Assembly: GCA_028686425.1 (NCBI GenBank) | Contig: JAQUBZ010000009.1 | Span: 1-64,000, forward strand | DNA: 64,000 bases | Source: Bacteroidales bacterium | Lineage (GTDB): Bacteria; Bacteroidota; Bacteroidia; Bacteroidales; UBA932 | Reading direction: 5' to 3' | In this document: piece by piece, positions 43,759 through 53,365 of the stretch | How positions within the stretch are numbered: position 1 is the first letter of the stretch | Layout: each line of letters begins with the position of its first letter | Made by a program: the position numbers and the translations under genes | Notes under the pieces: generated by a model | The model's input: the letters and a program-made list of their open reading frames with translations, nothing else | Databases searched by the model: none | What the model was told of the DNA's origin: nothing

Positions 43759-44799
43759 TTACAAATTACTGATAACAAGCATAATTTGGTTAAGTATGTG
43801 AATAACTTCCTTTAAAACGACTGCTATTGTGGCCCCTATTGCGGGAATTTTGGAGAAAATAAGTGCTGCGGCTATGAGATACATTACCACGCTCATCAAT
43901 GGGATGGAAAGAAGATTGGCAAGCATGAAATATATAGGAAACGACCTGAAATAGTAATAGGATATCAGACCCGTTCCGATTTGACATGAGATGGTCATGG
44001 CGAGTGTGTTCCATAAATATTTCATCACAGATGTGCGTGCATTGAGAAGCCGTTTAAGATATGGATATATGGTATAGATTGAGATTACTGCACTATATGA
44101 CAGTTGAAAGCCTATATCTCTCGGAGATTCGGGGTTGAGAATAGTAATGATGATGGCACTTGCGGCAAGGGCTCCCGGACCGTCCTTATCGGATGAAATA
44201 AGAGAAGATACCTCATACATGGTAATCATCAAAACTGATCTGAAAATGGAACTACTTAATCCTGTGATAATTGCAAATCCCCATAGAAACAATAGTATGA
44301 CACAGCTTTTGGTTACTTTCATAATTCGATTTCCACCTGACAGAGAGAGCAGGGATGAGATAATCACATATATGATGCCGACATGCAGCCCTGACAAGGC
44401 GAGCAGGTGCATGGTGCCGCTTTTCTTATATCCGTTCTTGAGTTCCTTGTCAATATCGCTCTTTTCACCTATGGCAAGGGCCTTTAAGATGGATAACTCC
44501 TCATCGTCCTGAATTATGGTTTCAAGATAGTCTGAAAAATCGTTTTTGAGGGATGATGCTTTTTGTGAAATCAAAGATTCATGCCGATTTCCCGGAATAC
44601 GCTCTGTCTGTAGAGAAGCTGCACCGAGAAACAACATAGCAAGGAACAATATCGCCCTTTTTCTGCAGAACAGGGATATAAAAGAAAAAACCACGGACAA
44701 TATGCAATATACTATCGGATACAGAGTTATCCAACCTCCAAAAAAATTGCCGCATATAAGGGCGGCGGCACAAAATACGACTGTTCTACCTTTCCACAT
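43759..44799 (-). CDS. Minimal ComEC/Rec2-like membrane protein
   Basis: 346-residue polytopic protein holding the ComEC competence-channel core: ALAIGEKSDIDKELKNGYKKSGTMHLLALSGLHVGI (LSGLHVGI at 135-142), GLSSSIFRSVLM and FQLSYSAVISI. Full ComEC proteins are about twice as long, with an OB-fold domain after the first helices and a C-terminal metallo-beta-lactamase-like nuclease. Here only about 35 residues separate the first helices from the core and the protein ends after the last helix, so both soluble domains are absent. DNA import is therefore uncertain. ATG 44799 fits better than the longer frame to 44880. Confidence 0.75.
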   Translation of the reverse strand: MWKGRTVVFCAAALICGNFFGGWITLYPIVYCILSVVFSFISLFCRKRAILFLAMLFLGAASLQTERIPGNRHESLISQKASSLKNDFSDYLETIIQDDEELSILKALAIGEKSDIDKELKNGYKKSGTMHLLALSGLHVGIIYVIISSLLSLSGGNRIMKVTKSCVILLFLWGFAIITGLSSSIFRSVLMITMYEVSSLISSDKDGPGALAASAIIITILNPESPRDIGFQLSYSAVISIYTIYPYLKRLLNARTSVMKYLWNTLAMTISCQIGTGLISYYYFRSFPIYFMLANLLSIPLMSVVMYLIAAALIFSKIPAIGATIAVVLKEVIHILNQIMLVISNL

Positions 44800-44837
44800 A
44801 TCTACCTCTTTATATTTGAATGCAATGTACAAATTTT

Positions 44838-44869
44838 TTTGGCAGGTGCAACCATAATTCCTAACTTTG
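44838..44869 (+). promoter_or_regulatory. Promoter of the ackA operon
   Basis: TTTG (44838-44841), 20-nt spacer, TAACTTTG (44862-44869), giving a leader of about 40 nt. A full consensus match. Confidence 0.75.
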
Positions 44870-44914
44870 TAATTTATCAAACGAAAGGTGCAAATCTTAT
44901 AATTTTAAAAATAA

Positions 44915-46123
44915 ATGATAATTCTTGTTTTAAATTGTGGCAGTTCGTCCCTGAAATATCAGGTTCTTGATATGAAAGGGGACAATGATTATTCTCTTTT
45001 GGCAAAAGGTCTTGTTGAAAGAATAGGTGACAAGGTGGGTATTTTGACACATCAGGTTACCGGAAGTGATAAATATAAAATTGAAAAACCTATCCCCGAC
45101 CATACGGAAGGGATTAAAAGTGTCCTTAATCTGTTGACCGATTCGCAGCACGGAGTGTTGAAATCCTTGAAAGATATTGATGCTGTGGGGCACAGAGTGG
45201 CTCACGGAGGCGAATATTTCTTCTGCAGTGTGGCTGTCAACGAAGATGTTATTTCAAAAATAGAAAAATGTTGCGAACTCGCACCGCTTCACAATCCGGC
45301 CAATCTTCTTGGTATCCGTGCGGTAGAGAATCTAATGCCCGGCACACCTCAGGTGGCGGTATTCGATACATCTTTCCATCAGACAATGCCTGATTATGCG
45401 TACATGTACGCAATCCCATACGAATACTATGACAAATACAAAATTCGTCGTTACGGATTCCACGGTACAAGTCATAAGTATGTGGCACAGAAAGCTTGCG
45501 ATTTTACGGGCATGGATATAGACAAATCCAAAATAATTACCTGTCACCTTGGAAACGGCAGTTCGATCACAGCTGTCAAGAATGGCAAATCCGTAGATAC
45601 ATCCATGGGATTTACCCCTGTAGAGGGTGTTGCAATGGGGACACGTTGCGGTAATATTGATGCAGGTGTCATTACTTTCCTCGAAGAGAAAGAGCATCTG
45701 AATGCTTCCGGAATCAATGCTCTTCTCAATAAAAAGAGCGGTCTTCTCGGAGTTTCCGAATTGTCATCAGACTGCCGCGACATCGAAGAGGGGGCCGCTT
45801 CGGGAAATGCAAAGGCTGCTTTGGCTCAGGAAATGCTCTATTACGGCATCAAGAAGTATATAGGATCGTACGCTGCTGCAATGGGCGGACTTGACATGAT
45901 CGTATTTACCGGAGGTATAGGGGAAAATTCATCCATAACAAGAGAGCAGGTGTGCGAAGGCCTTGAATTTCTTGGTGTGGATTTCGATAAAGATGCAAAC
46001 CGCGGCGTAAGAGGTAAAGATGCAATTCTTACCAAAAAAGGCTCAAAGGTTACAGTAGTTGCCATAACTACAAATGAAGAGCTTGTAATTGCCCGCGATA
46101 CCATGAATATTGTTAAAAAATAA
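44915..46123 (+). CDS. ackA: Acetate kinase
   Basis: Makes ATP and acetate from acetyl phosphate (402 residues). Landmarks: VLNCGSSSLKYQVLD at the start, GHRVAHGGEYF, FDTSFHQTMP, RRYGFHGTSHKYV, HLGNGSSITAVKNGKSVDTSMGFTPVEG and FTGGIGENS. First gene of a run with ptb, buk and cstA; the next start is 19 nt on. The usual partner pta is absent from the window and its place is taken by a phosphate butyryltransferase gene. Confidence 0.96.
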   Translation: MIILVLNCGSSSLKYQVLDMKGDNDYSLLAKGLVERIGDKVGILTHQVTGSDKYKIEKPIPDHTEGIKSVLNLLTDSQHGVLKSLKDIDAVGHRVAHGGEYFFCSVAVNEDVISKIEKCCELAPLHNPANLLGIRAVENLMPGTPQVAVFDTSFHQTMPDYAYMYAIPYEYYDKYKIRRYGFHGTSHKYVAQKACDFTGMDIDKSKIITCHLGNGSSITAVKNGKSVDTSMGFTPVEGVAMGTRCGNIDAGVITFLEEKEHLNASGINALLNKKSGLLGVSELSSDCRDIEEGAASGNAKAALAQEMLYYGIKKYIGSYAAAMGGLDMIVFTGGIGENSSITREQVCEGLEFLGVDFDKDANRGVRGKDAILTKKGSKVTVVAITTNEELVIARDTMNIVKK

Positions 46124-46142
46124 TTTAATAAGGATATTTATA

Positions 46143-47048
46143 ATGATTACAAATTTTGAACAGGTATTTGAACAATTGCGTTCAAAAAGCAAAAAACGTC
46201 TGGTTGCAGCTTGGGCTGTAGATGATCACACTATTAATGCTGCACGTCTTGCAGTTGAAAAAGGCATCGTTGATGCAACATTGGTCGGTGACGAAAAAAT
46301 GATTCTTGATGTTTGCAAAAATGAGGGAATCAATCCGAAAATCTTCAAGATTGTCAACAATGAAGATGAACTTAAATCAATTGCACAAGCGATTGACATC
46401 ATTAATGCAGGTGAAGGCGATATCCTTATGAAAGGTCTTTGCAGCACCGACAAATACATGAGAGGTATTTTGAACAAAGAACGCGGACTACTTCCTCCAA
46501 AAGCCGTTTTGAGTCACGTAAGTGTAATAGAGAATCCTAACTACCACAAACTTATCGTCTTAGGCGATATGGCCGTTATTCCTCTTCCCGATTTGAAACA
46601 GAAGATAGCCATTACCAATTATCTTGTCAATACGGCGCGTGCACTTGGTATAGAGAAGCCTAAAGTAGCAGTTATTGCAGCTACCGAACAGATGCTTGAC
46701 GGTATGCCTGCATGTGTTGAGGCTGCTTTAATCGCAAAAATGGCAGACAGAGGTCAGATTAGAAATTGTTATGTTGACGGTCCTTTAGCTTTGGACGTTG
46801 CTCTTTCAAAAGAAGCCGCAGCCATCAAGAAGCTTACAAGCCCGGTTGCAGGTGATGCAGACTGTCTGATGTTCCCGAACATCGAATCGGCAAACGTATT
46901 CTACAAAGTCAATTCACAACTTTGTATAGGTGTAAAACAATCAGCAATGGTTGCAGGTGCAAAAGCTCCCTGTGTATTGTCAAGCCGTGCCGACAGCATC
47001 GAAACCAAGTTGAATTCAATAGCATTAGCCGCTTTAACTGCAAAATAA
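46143..47048 (+). CDS. ptb: Phosphate butyryltransferase
   Basis: Transfers phosphate to butyryl- or branched-chain acyl-CoA, giving the acyl phosphate (301 residues). It has the phosphate acetyl/butyryl-transferase fold: IVDATLVGDEKMI, GEGDILMKGLCSTDKYMRGIL and ANVFYKVNSQLCIG near the end. ATG 46143 begins MITNFEQVFEQL, a typical Ptb start. Placed 17 nt before buk, so Ptb and Buk form the classic butyrate-kinase route. Isobutyrate or isovalerate are equally possible products. Confidence 0.92.
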   Translation: MITNFEQVFEQLRSKSKKRLVAAWAVDDHTINAARLAVEKGIVDATLVGDEKMILDVCKNEGINPKIFKIVNNEDELKSIAQAIDIINAGEGDILMKGLCSTDKYMRGILNKERGLLPPKAVLSHVSVIENPNYHKLIVLGDMAVIPLPDLKQKIAITNYLVNTARALGIEKPKVAVIAATEQMLDGMPACVEAALIAKMADRGQIRNCYVDGPLALDVALSKEAAAIKKLTSPVAGDADCLMFPNIESANVFYKVNSQLCIGVKQSAMVAGAKAPCVLSSRADSIETKLNSIALAALTAK

Positions 47049-47065
47049 TTTAAACTCGCACTTTT

Positions 47066-48127
47066 ATGAAAATACTATCAATAAATCCCGGATCCACCTC
47101 TACTAAAATAGCTCTGTACAATAACAGAGATGAGGTCTTTTCAAAGACATTAAGACACTCTGCCGAAGAGATTGCCAAGTACAGAAGCGTAATCGAACAG
47201 TACGAATTCCGTAAAAAAATGATCCTTGAAGCTCTTAAAGAAAATGGTATTGAAATTGCCGAACTTTCGGCAATTGTCGGACGCGGGGGCTTGCTGAAAC
47301 CTATTCCTTCAGGTGTATATGAAGTAAATGACAATATGGTTGCCGATTTGCGCAGTGCATCTTATGGAGAGCATGCAAGCAATCTTGGTGGTATTTTGGC
47401 TCGCGAATTGGCTAAGGATGCAAAAGGGTGTCGTGCATTTATCGCCGATCCGGTAGTTGTTGACGAACTGTCGGATATTGCGCGAATTACAGGTCACCCT
47501 CTTTTCAAAAGAATTTCGATATTTCATGCTTTAAATCAGAAAGCTATCGCCAAGATGTATGCTGCTTTCAAAGGGGTTCCATACGAATCACTCAATTTGA
47601 TAGTAGTACATCTTGGTGGAGGCGTTTCTGTCGGTGCACACTATAAAGGTCAGGTAATAGATGTAAATAATGCATTGAACGGTGACGGCCCTTTCAGCCC
47701 GGAACGTTCAGGCACTTTACCGGCTTTGCAGTTGGCCGATATGTGCTTTTCAGGCAAATATTCTTTTGATGAAGTCAAAAAGATTATTTCCGGCAAGGGT
47801 GGTACAGTGGCTCACCTCGGGACCAACAATTTTGCCGAAATCGAAGATAAGGCTCAGAGTGACCCTCATTTCAAGCTCATCTCGGATGCTTTTGTCTATA
47901 ATGTTGCAAAAGAGATAGGAGCAATGGCTGTGGTGATGAAGGGCAAAGTAGATGCTATTCTGATTACCGGAGGTATTGCTCACGGAACACATTTGATGGA
48001 GCAACTTTCGGACTATGTCAGATTTATAGCCCCTGTTAAGATTTATCCGGGCGAAGATGAGATGGCTGCCCTTGCCATGAACGGACTGGCTGTCATGGAG
48101 GGGAAAGAGAAGGCTAAAATATATTAG
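47066..48127 (+). CDS. buk: Butyrate (or branched-chain fatty acid) kinase
   Basis: Converts butyryl phosphate and ADP to butyrate and ATP (353 residues). ASKHA-fold signatures: LSINPGSTSTKIALY, GRGGLLKPIPSGVYEVN, HALNQKAIAKMYA, HLGGGVSVGAHYKGQVIDVNNALNGDGPFSPERSG and ITGGIAHG. Of normal length. Substrate range of such kinases includes isobutyrate and isovalerate, so the physiological product is not settled. Confidence 0.94.
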   Translation: MKILSINPGSTSTKIALYNNRDEVFSKTLRHSAEEIAKYRSVIEQYEFRKKMILEALKENGIEIAELSAIVGRGGLLKPIPSGVYEVNDNMVADLRSASYGEHASNLGGILARELAKDAKGCRAFIADPVVVDELSDIARITGHPLFKRISIFHALNQKAIAKMYAAFKGVPYESLNLIVVHLGGGVSVGAHYKGQVIDVNNALNGDGPFSPERSGTLPALQLADMCFSGKYSFDEVKKIISGKGGTVAHLGTNNFAEIEDKAQSDPHFKLISDAFVYNVAKEIGAMAVVMKGKVDAILITGGIAHGTHLMEQLSDYVRFIAPVKIYPGEDEMAALAMNGLAVMEGKEKAKIY

Positions 48128-48157
48128 CATTAACGAACTACTTAAACTTTTTATATT

Positions 48158-49588
48158 ATGATTACTTTCATGGTATCAATAGTGGCATTGATACTCGGCT
48201 ATTTTATTTACGGCAAATTTGTAGAGCGAACTTTCGGACCATCGTCCAACAATGTCACACCTGCCATATCCAAAGAAGACGGAGTTGACTATAAGGTACT
48301 GAGCCCTTGGAAAGTGTATGTGATACAATTTCTTAACATTGCAGGTCTGGGACCGATTTTCGGTGCCATTCTCGGTGCTGCATATGGGCCGATGGCTTAT
48401 ATCTGGATAGTCTTGGGCTGTATCTTTATGGGAGCCGCACATGATTATTTTTCAGGAATGCTCTCCATAAGAAACGGAGGCGCCAATGTCCCCGATATTA
48501 TCGGAAAGTATTTAGGCGGAGGGATGAAACAGTTTATTTTAGTACTCTCCGTATGTCTTTTATTGGTATTGTCGGCTTCTTTTGTCTCCGGTCCTGCCGA
48601 TTTGCTGGCGGAACTCACAAGTTTAGACAAACAGATATGGGTGTGTGTGGTACTCGGCTACTATATTTTAGCGACACTGCTCCCTATTGATAAGCTTATC
48701 GGAAGATTCTATCCTGTTTTTGGAGCACTGTTACTCTTTATGGTTCTGTCAGTGGGCATAGTCATGCTCTATAAGGCATGCAGCGGAGATGTCAAGATGA
48801 TCGAATTGTCTTTGTCCTCTTTCAAAAATATGCACGCCAATCCGGAGACAAATATCCTGTTTCCAATGATGTTTATTGTCATATCCTGTGGGGCTATTTC
48901 AGGATTTCACTCTACGCAATCGCCTCTGATGATGAGATGTATGTCTGACGAAAAATACGGAAGGCCGGTGTTGTACGGGGCAATGATCAGTGAAGGAATA
49001 GTTGCCATGATATGGGCTACTGCCGCGATTGCGTATATGGGAGGTGTCGAAGGATTGAATGAAGCTGCCGCAGCCGGAAAAACCCCTGCAATACTTGTCA
49101 ACGAAATATGTCAGTCATGGCTTGGTAAATTCGGTGCAATATTGGCAATTTTAGGTGTCATCATCTGTCCGATAACCTCAGGTGATACTGCTGCAAGAAG
49201 TTGCAGGCTGATTGTTGCCGATAAATTGAAAATCAGGCAGAAGCCGATAATCAACAGAATACTCATTGCCATACCCATTTTTATTATTATTTCATGGTTG
49301 TGCATGATGCAGTTTGCAGTAATATGGCAATATGTAGGTATTGGTAATCAGATACTTGCATCAATAGTATTATGGACGGGAGCCGAGTACTTGCGTAAAC
49401 ACGGCAAAAACCATTGGATAATGTCTTTACCTGCCACTTTCCTGACTTATATATGCGTGTGTTACATAATGATAGCACCTGTCAATGTCGGAGGTATTGC
49501 ACTCAATCATACTTTGAGTTATGTGGTTGCCGGGGTGGTGGCCTTGGGATTTATGTTGTTCTTCTTGTTGGCAAAAAGAGCAAAATGA
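48158..49588 (+). CDS. cstA: CstA-family carbon-starvation transporter
   Basis: Polytopic membrane protein (476 residues, about 13 helices). CstA proteins are linked to uptake of peptides or pyruvate under carbon limitation. Family stretches: FLNIAGLGPIFGAILGAAYGP, AAHDYFSGMLSIRNGGANVPDIIG, FHSTQSPLMMRCM and GDTAARSCRLIVADKL. 30 nt after buk and in the same direction, which suggests co-expression of import with acid-producing fermentation. Its last codons form the left arm of an inverted repeat (49571-49600). Confidence 0.93.
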   Translation: MITFMVSIVALILGYFIYGKFVERTFGPSSNNVTPAISKEDGVDYKVLSPWKVYVIQFLNIAGLGPIFGAILGAAYGPMAYIWIVLGCIFMGAAHDYFSGMLSIRNGGANVPDIIGKYLGGGMKQFILVLSVCLLLVLSASFVSGPADLLAELTSLDKQIWVCVVLGYYILATLLPIDKLIGRFYPVFGALLLFMVLSVGIVMLYKACSGDVKMIELSLSSFKNMHANPETNILFPMMFIVISCGAISGFHSTQSPLMMRCMSDEKYGRPVLYGAMISEGIVAMIWATAAIAYMGGVEGLNEAAAAGKTPAILVNEICQSWLGKFGAILAILGVIICPITSGDTAARSCRLIVADKLKIRQKPIINRILIAIPIFIIISWLCMMQFAVIWQYVGIGNQILASIVLWTGAEYLRKHGKNHWIMSLPATFLTYICVCYIMIAPVNVGGIALNHTLSYVVAGVVALGFMLFFLLAKRAK

Positions 49589-49608
49589 CACTCTTTTTGC
49601 TATCTTTG
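49571..49608 (+). promoter_or_regulatory. Inverted repeat abutting the -7 box of the MATE gene
   Basis: GCAAAAAGAG (49571-49580) and CTCTTTTTGC (49591-49600) form a perfect 10-bp inverted repeat with a 10-nt gap across the cstA stop; TATCTTTG (49601-49608) follows with no gap. It may be a terminator of cstA, an operator at the -33 position of the MATE gene, or both. Confidence 0.5.
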
Positions 49609-49630
49609 CCGAGTTATAATCAGATATAGT

Positions 49631-51010
49631 ATGGCAGAGATGATCCCTACCGAGTTGGGAACTGAAAAAATCGGTAAACTTTTAAAAAAATATGCTGTCC
49701 CCGCTATAATTGCAATGACCGCTTCGTCATTGTACAATATGGTGGACAGCATCTATATCGGTCAGGGGGTTGGCCCGCTGGCCATTTCCGGACTTGCGCT
49801 TACATTTCCTCTTATGAACCTTTCCGCCGCTTTCGGCACATTGGTCGGAGTGGGGGGAGCAACTTTGATATCGGTCTTATTAGGCCAGAAAAATTATGCC
49901 ATTGCCAAGAAAGTATTGGGCAACGTGTTTATTCTCAACATAGCAATAGGTGTGGTATTTCAGATATTCGCCCTGGCTTTTCTTGAGCCTATATTGTATT
50001 TTTTCGGTGCAAGTACAGATACAATTCAATACGCAAAAGACTATATGGTGGTAATATTGCTCGGCAATGTCATCACTCACCTATATTTCGGACTGAACGC
50101 CATAATGAGAGCGGCAGGGCATCCGCAGAGAGCTATGATTGCCACAATTGTCACGGTTGTTCTCAACTGTATTCTTGACCCGCTGTTTATTTTTGTGTTC
50201 GACATGGGCATTCAGGGGGCGGCAATTGCCACCGTTATCTCACAAATGGTGTCATTAATATGGATTTTAAGGTTTTTTTGTAATAAGAACGAATTATTGC
50301 ACTTTACAAAAGGAATATTTAAAATCGATTTCAAGATAGCGGGGAGGTCGCTCTCTATCGGAATGGCTCCGTTTCTGATGAATGTGGCATCTTGTTTTGT
50401 TGTAATATTTATCAATAATCAATTGAAAACACATGGTGGGGATATGGCAATCGGGGCGTATGGAATAGTCAATAGGATAGTATTCCTGTTTCTGATGATT
50501 ATTATGGGATTCAATCAGGGGATGCAGCCTATTGCGGGATACAATTATGGAGCGAAGCTTTATTCGAGAGTTATAGAGGTGCTGAAAAAGACCATTTTTC
50601 TGGCAACAGTGATGACGGTATCGTGTTTTGTACTTGGTATGCTGTTCCCACATGCTGCGGTGTCATTATTCACAAGAGATCCGCAATTGTCGGCTATTTC
50701 GGCTGAAGGTTTGAGAATAACAGTTCTCGCATTTCCGATAGTTGGATTTCAGATGGTTACTTCCAATTTTTTCCAAAGTCTCGGCCTCGCCAAAAAGGCG
50801 ATATTTCTATCTCTGTCAAGGCAATTGCTGTTTCTGCTTCCGCTATTGATTATTCTTCCTCGATATATGGGAACCAATGGTGTGTGGTACAGCATGCCTA
50901 TTTCTGATACAATTGCGGCAGTTGTGGCAGCGGTAATGCTTTCCGGATTGCTGAGGAAATTTAAAAAAGAAATGGTGGAACAGCCAATAATTAATTCTAA
51001 AAATGACTGA
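49631..51010 (+). CDS. MATE-family efflux transporter
   Basis: Twelve-helix multidrug/toxin extrusion protein (459 residues), cation-coupled. Recognisable: KYAVPAIIAMTASSLYNMVDSIYIGQGVG, LSAAFGTLVGVGGATLISVLLGQKN, YFGLNAIMRAAGHPQRAM and IMGFNQGMQPIAGYNYGAK. This is the NorM/DinF-like MepA branch by general look. It overlaps the next gene, whose ATG at 51003 lies inside its last codons. Confidence 0.93.
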   Translation: MAEMIPTELGTEKIGKLLKKYAVPAIIAMTASSLYNMVDSIYIGQGVGPLAISGLALTFPLMNLSAAFGTLVGVGGATLISVLLGQKNYAIAKKVLGNVFILNIAIGVVFQIFALAFLEPILYFFGASTDTIQYAKDYMVVILLGNVITHLYFGLNAIMRAAGHPQRAMIATIVTVVLNCILDPLFIFVFDMGIQGAAIATVISQMVSLIWILRFFCNKNELLHFTKGIFKIDFKIAGRSLSIGMAPFLMNVASCFVVIFINNQLKTHGGDMAIGAYGIVNRIVFLFLMIIMGFNQGMQPIAGYNYGAKLYSRVIEVLKKTIFLATVMTVSCFVLGMLFPHAAVSLFTRDPQLSAISAEGLRITVLAFPIVGFQMVTSNFFQSLGLAKKAIFLSLSRQLLFLLPLLIILPRYMGTNGVWYSMPISDTIAAVVAAVMLSGLLRKFKKEMVEQPIINSKND

Positions 51011-51635
51011 TATGGAACATAATTTTGTAATTACAATTGGCAGACAGATTGGCAGTGGAGGGTTGGAGACGGCAAGGCTCCTTTCCGAGGAGTTCGGCAT
51101 CAAAATGTATGACAAGGAGCTTCTATATGAAGTTTCCAGAGAAAGCGGTATTTGCCCCGAACTTTTTGAAAAGAGGGATGAGAAGGCAACAAGAAGCAAA
51201 TTCGGTTCATTTTTCGGACTTCGCTCATCCGTTCAGGGCAATGAGATAATTCCTTCGGGGAGTATTATTTCGGACGAAGAGCTATTTAAAGTGCAAAGTA
51301 CTGTTATGCAGAAGATTGCATCTAAAGAATCTTGCGTTTTTGTAGGAAGGTGTGCAGATTATATTTTAAGGGATCATCCTCGCTGTTATAGTTTTTTCAT
51401 AAGTGCCGGAATCAATTTCAGGGTGCAGAGGATTATGAAAGGGAAGGGAATAGGTGAGGCGGAGGCACTTCGATTTATCGAACAGGGTGACAAGAAGCGT
51501 GCTTCCTATTATAATTACTACACTTTCAAGCAATGGGGGGATTCGTCAAGTTATGATATGTGTATTGATTCATCCAAAATAGGAGTTGACAAGGTTGTCG
51601 AAATCATTAAATATTATATAAACTCAATAAGATAA
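51003..51635 (+). CDS. Cytidylate kinase-like protein
   Basis: 210-residue P-loop protein of the cytidylate-kinase-2 family. The nucleotide site is modified from the usual P-loop: ITIGRQIGSGGLETARLLSEEFG. Other cues: KMYDKELLYEVSRESG, CVFVGRCADYILRDHPRCYSFFISA, and a basic KKRASYYNYYTFKQWGD segment. It may phosphorylate CMP/dCMP or a related substrate; a canonical cmk is not in this window. ATG 51012 (MEHNFVITIG) is an equally good start that avoids the overlap. Confidence 0.82.
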   Translation: MTDMEHNFVITIGRQIGSGGLETARLLSEEFGIKMYDKELLYEVSRESGICPELFEKRDEKATRSKFGSFFGLRSSVQGNEIIPSGSIISDEELFKVQSTVMQKIASKESCVFVGRCADYILRDHPRCYSFFISAGINFRVQRIMKGKGIGEAEALRFIEQGDKKRASYYNYYTFKQWGDSSSYDMCIDSSKIGVDKVVEIIKYYINSIR

Positions 51636-51640
51636 CGAAT

Positions 51641-53314
51641 ATGGCAGACGAAAAAATCATTTTCTCAATGAACGGTGTAGGTAAAATATTGCCTCACAAC
51701 AACAAAGTAATACTTAAAGATATCTACCTTTCATTTTTTTATGGAGCGAAGATAGGAATAATAGGTCTAAACGGCTCCGGCAAGTCAACTTTGATGAAAA
51801 TTATCGCCGGATTGGAAACACCCACGCAGGGAGAGGTGGTATTCGCCCCCGGATATAGTGTGGGATATTTGGAACAGGAGCCTCATCTTGATGACAGCAA
51901 GACAGTTATAGATGTGGTAAAGGAAGGTGTCCAGGAAGTTGTCGATTTGTTGAAAGAGTATGAAGAGGTTAACATGAAGTTTGCCGAGCCGATGTCGGAT
52001 GACGAGATGAACGACCTGATTAATCGACAGGGAGAGTTGACAGATATGATAGACCATATTGGAGGATGGGATATTGAAGCCAAGCTTGAAAGGGCGATGG
52101 ATGCTTTGCAATGTCCAGATCCTGACGCTAATGTGGCGACTCTCAGCGGTGGAGAAAGACGTCGTGTGGCTTTGTGCCGTCTGCTTCTGAAGGAGCCTGA
52201 CGTGCTCCTGCTTGATGAGCCTACCAACCATCTCGATACAGAGAGTATTCAGTGGCTTGAGGCTCACCTTCAACAATACAAAGGTACCGTAATAGCTGTA
52301 ACTCACGACAGATATTTTCTTGACAACGTAGCCGGATGGATTCTTGAGCTTGACAGGGGAGAAGGTATTCCATGGAAAGGAAACTACTCTTCATGGCTGG
52401 AACAGAAGACCACAAGACTTGCCATGGAAGAGAAGCAGGAGAGCAAGAGGCGCAAGACTCTCGAAAGAGAGCTCGAATGGGTGCGTATGGCCCCGAAAGC
52501 CCGTCATGCCAAATCGAAAGCCCGTCTGGGCGCTTACGAGAGGATGATGAATGAAGATGGAAAGCAGAAAGAGGAGAAGCTTGAAATATTTATTCCCAAC
52601 GGACCGCGTCTCGGCGATAAAGTCATTAATTCGGTCGGCGTGACAAAAGCATTTGGAGACAAAGTGCTGTTTGAAGATTTGAATTTTCAGCTTCCACCTG
52701 CGGGCATTGTGGGGGTTATCGGTCCGAACGGTGCTGGAAAGACCACCCTTTTCAGGCTCATTATGGGGTATGAAACTCCGGATAAGGGGGAATTTACTGT
52801 CGGCGAAACGGTCAAGATAGCATACGTCGATCAGCAACATAAGAAAATAGACCCAAATAAGACTGTATATCAAACAATTGCCTGTGATTCCGATTTTGTG
52901 AAACTTGGAAATAAAGAGGTGAATGCACGAGCATACGTATCACGTTTCAATTTCTCGGGAGCGGATCAGGAGAAGATGTGCGGAATCCTTTCAGGTGGTG
53001 AACGAAACAGGCTTCACCTTGCCCTGACTCTTAAAGAGGAGGCTAATGTATTGTTGCTCGATGAGCCTACCAATGATGTGGATGTCAATACGATACGTGC
53101 TTTGGAAGAGGGTCTTGAGAACTTTGCGGGGTGTGCTGTGGTCATCTCTCACGACAGATGGTTCCTTGATAGAATCGCAACACATATCCTTGCATTTGAA
53201 GGAGATTCAAAGGTTTATTTCTTTGAAGGTTCTTATTCCGAATACGAGGAAAATAAGAAACGCAGACTCGGAAATACCGAACCTAAAAGATTCAAGTACA
53301 AGAAATTAATGTAA
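51641..53314 (+). CDS. ettA: ABC-F translational throttle ATPase
   Basis: Tandem ABC ATPase without membrane domains (557 residues, near-identical length to E. coli EttA). ABC1: GLNGSGKST, LSGGERRRVALC and LLLDEPTNHLD; ABC2: GPNGAGKTT, LSGGERNRLHLA and LLLDEPTNDVD. The linker and the RHAKSKARLGAYERM region match EttA. EttA binds the ribosomal E site and gates elongation by ADP/ATP ratio. The second Walker B triad ends NDVD instead of the usual N-D-L/H-D, a small variation. It follows the cytidylate kinase-like gene by 5 nt. Confidence 0.93.
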   Translation: MADEKIIFSMNGVGKILPHNNKVILKDIYLSFFYGAKIGIIGLNGSGKSTLMKIIAGLETPTQGEVVFAPGYSVGYLEQEPHLDDSKTVIDVVKEGVQEVVDLLKEYEEVNMKFAEPMSDDEMNDLINRQGELTDMIDHIGGWDIEAKLERAMDALQCPDPDANVATLSGGERRRVALCRLLLKEPDVLLLDEPTNHLDTESIQWLEAHLQQYKGTVIAVTHDRYFLDNVAGWILELDRGEGIPWKGNYSSWLEQKTTRLAMEEKQESKRRKTLERELEWVRMAPKARHAKSKARLGAYERMMNEDGKQKEEKLEIFIPNGPRLGDKVINSVGVTKAFGDKVLFEDLNFQLPPAGIVGVIGPNGAGKTTLFRLIMGYETPDKGEFTVGETVKIAYVDQQHKKIDPNKTVYQTIACDSDFVKLGNKEVNARAYVSRFNFSGADQEKMCGILSGGERNRLHLALTLKEEANVLLLDEPTNDVDVNTIRALEEGLENFAGCAVVISHDRWFLDRIATHILAFEGDSKVYFFEGSYSEYEENKKRRLGNTEPKRFKYKKLM

Positions 53315-53365
53315 AAGTCGCTCGTGCGAGTCTCGAAATGAGGGTAAGGTACCTATAAATAAAAA

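Noticed and set aside
45332..45697. Minus-strand frame within ackA
   Set aside because: Antisense to highly conserved acetate kinase motifs; a codon-bias shadow.
51883..52227. Minus-strand Ser-rich frames within ettA
   Set aside because: They cover the first ABC domain of EttA in antisense and have no independent support.
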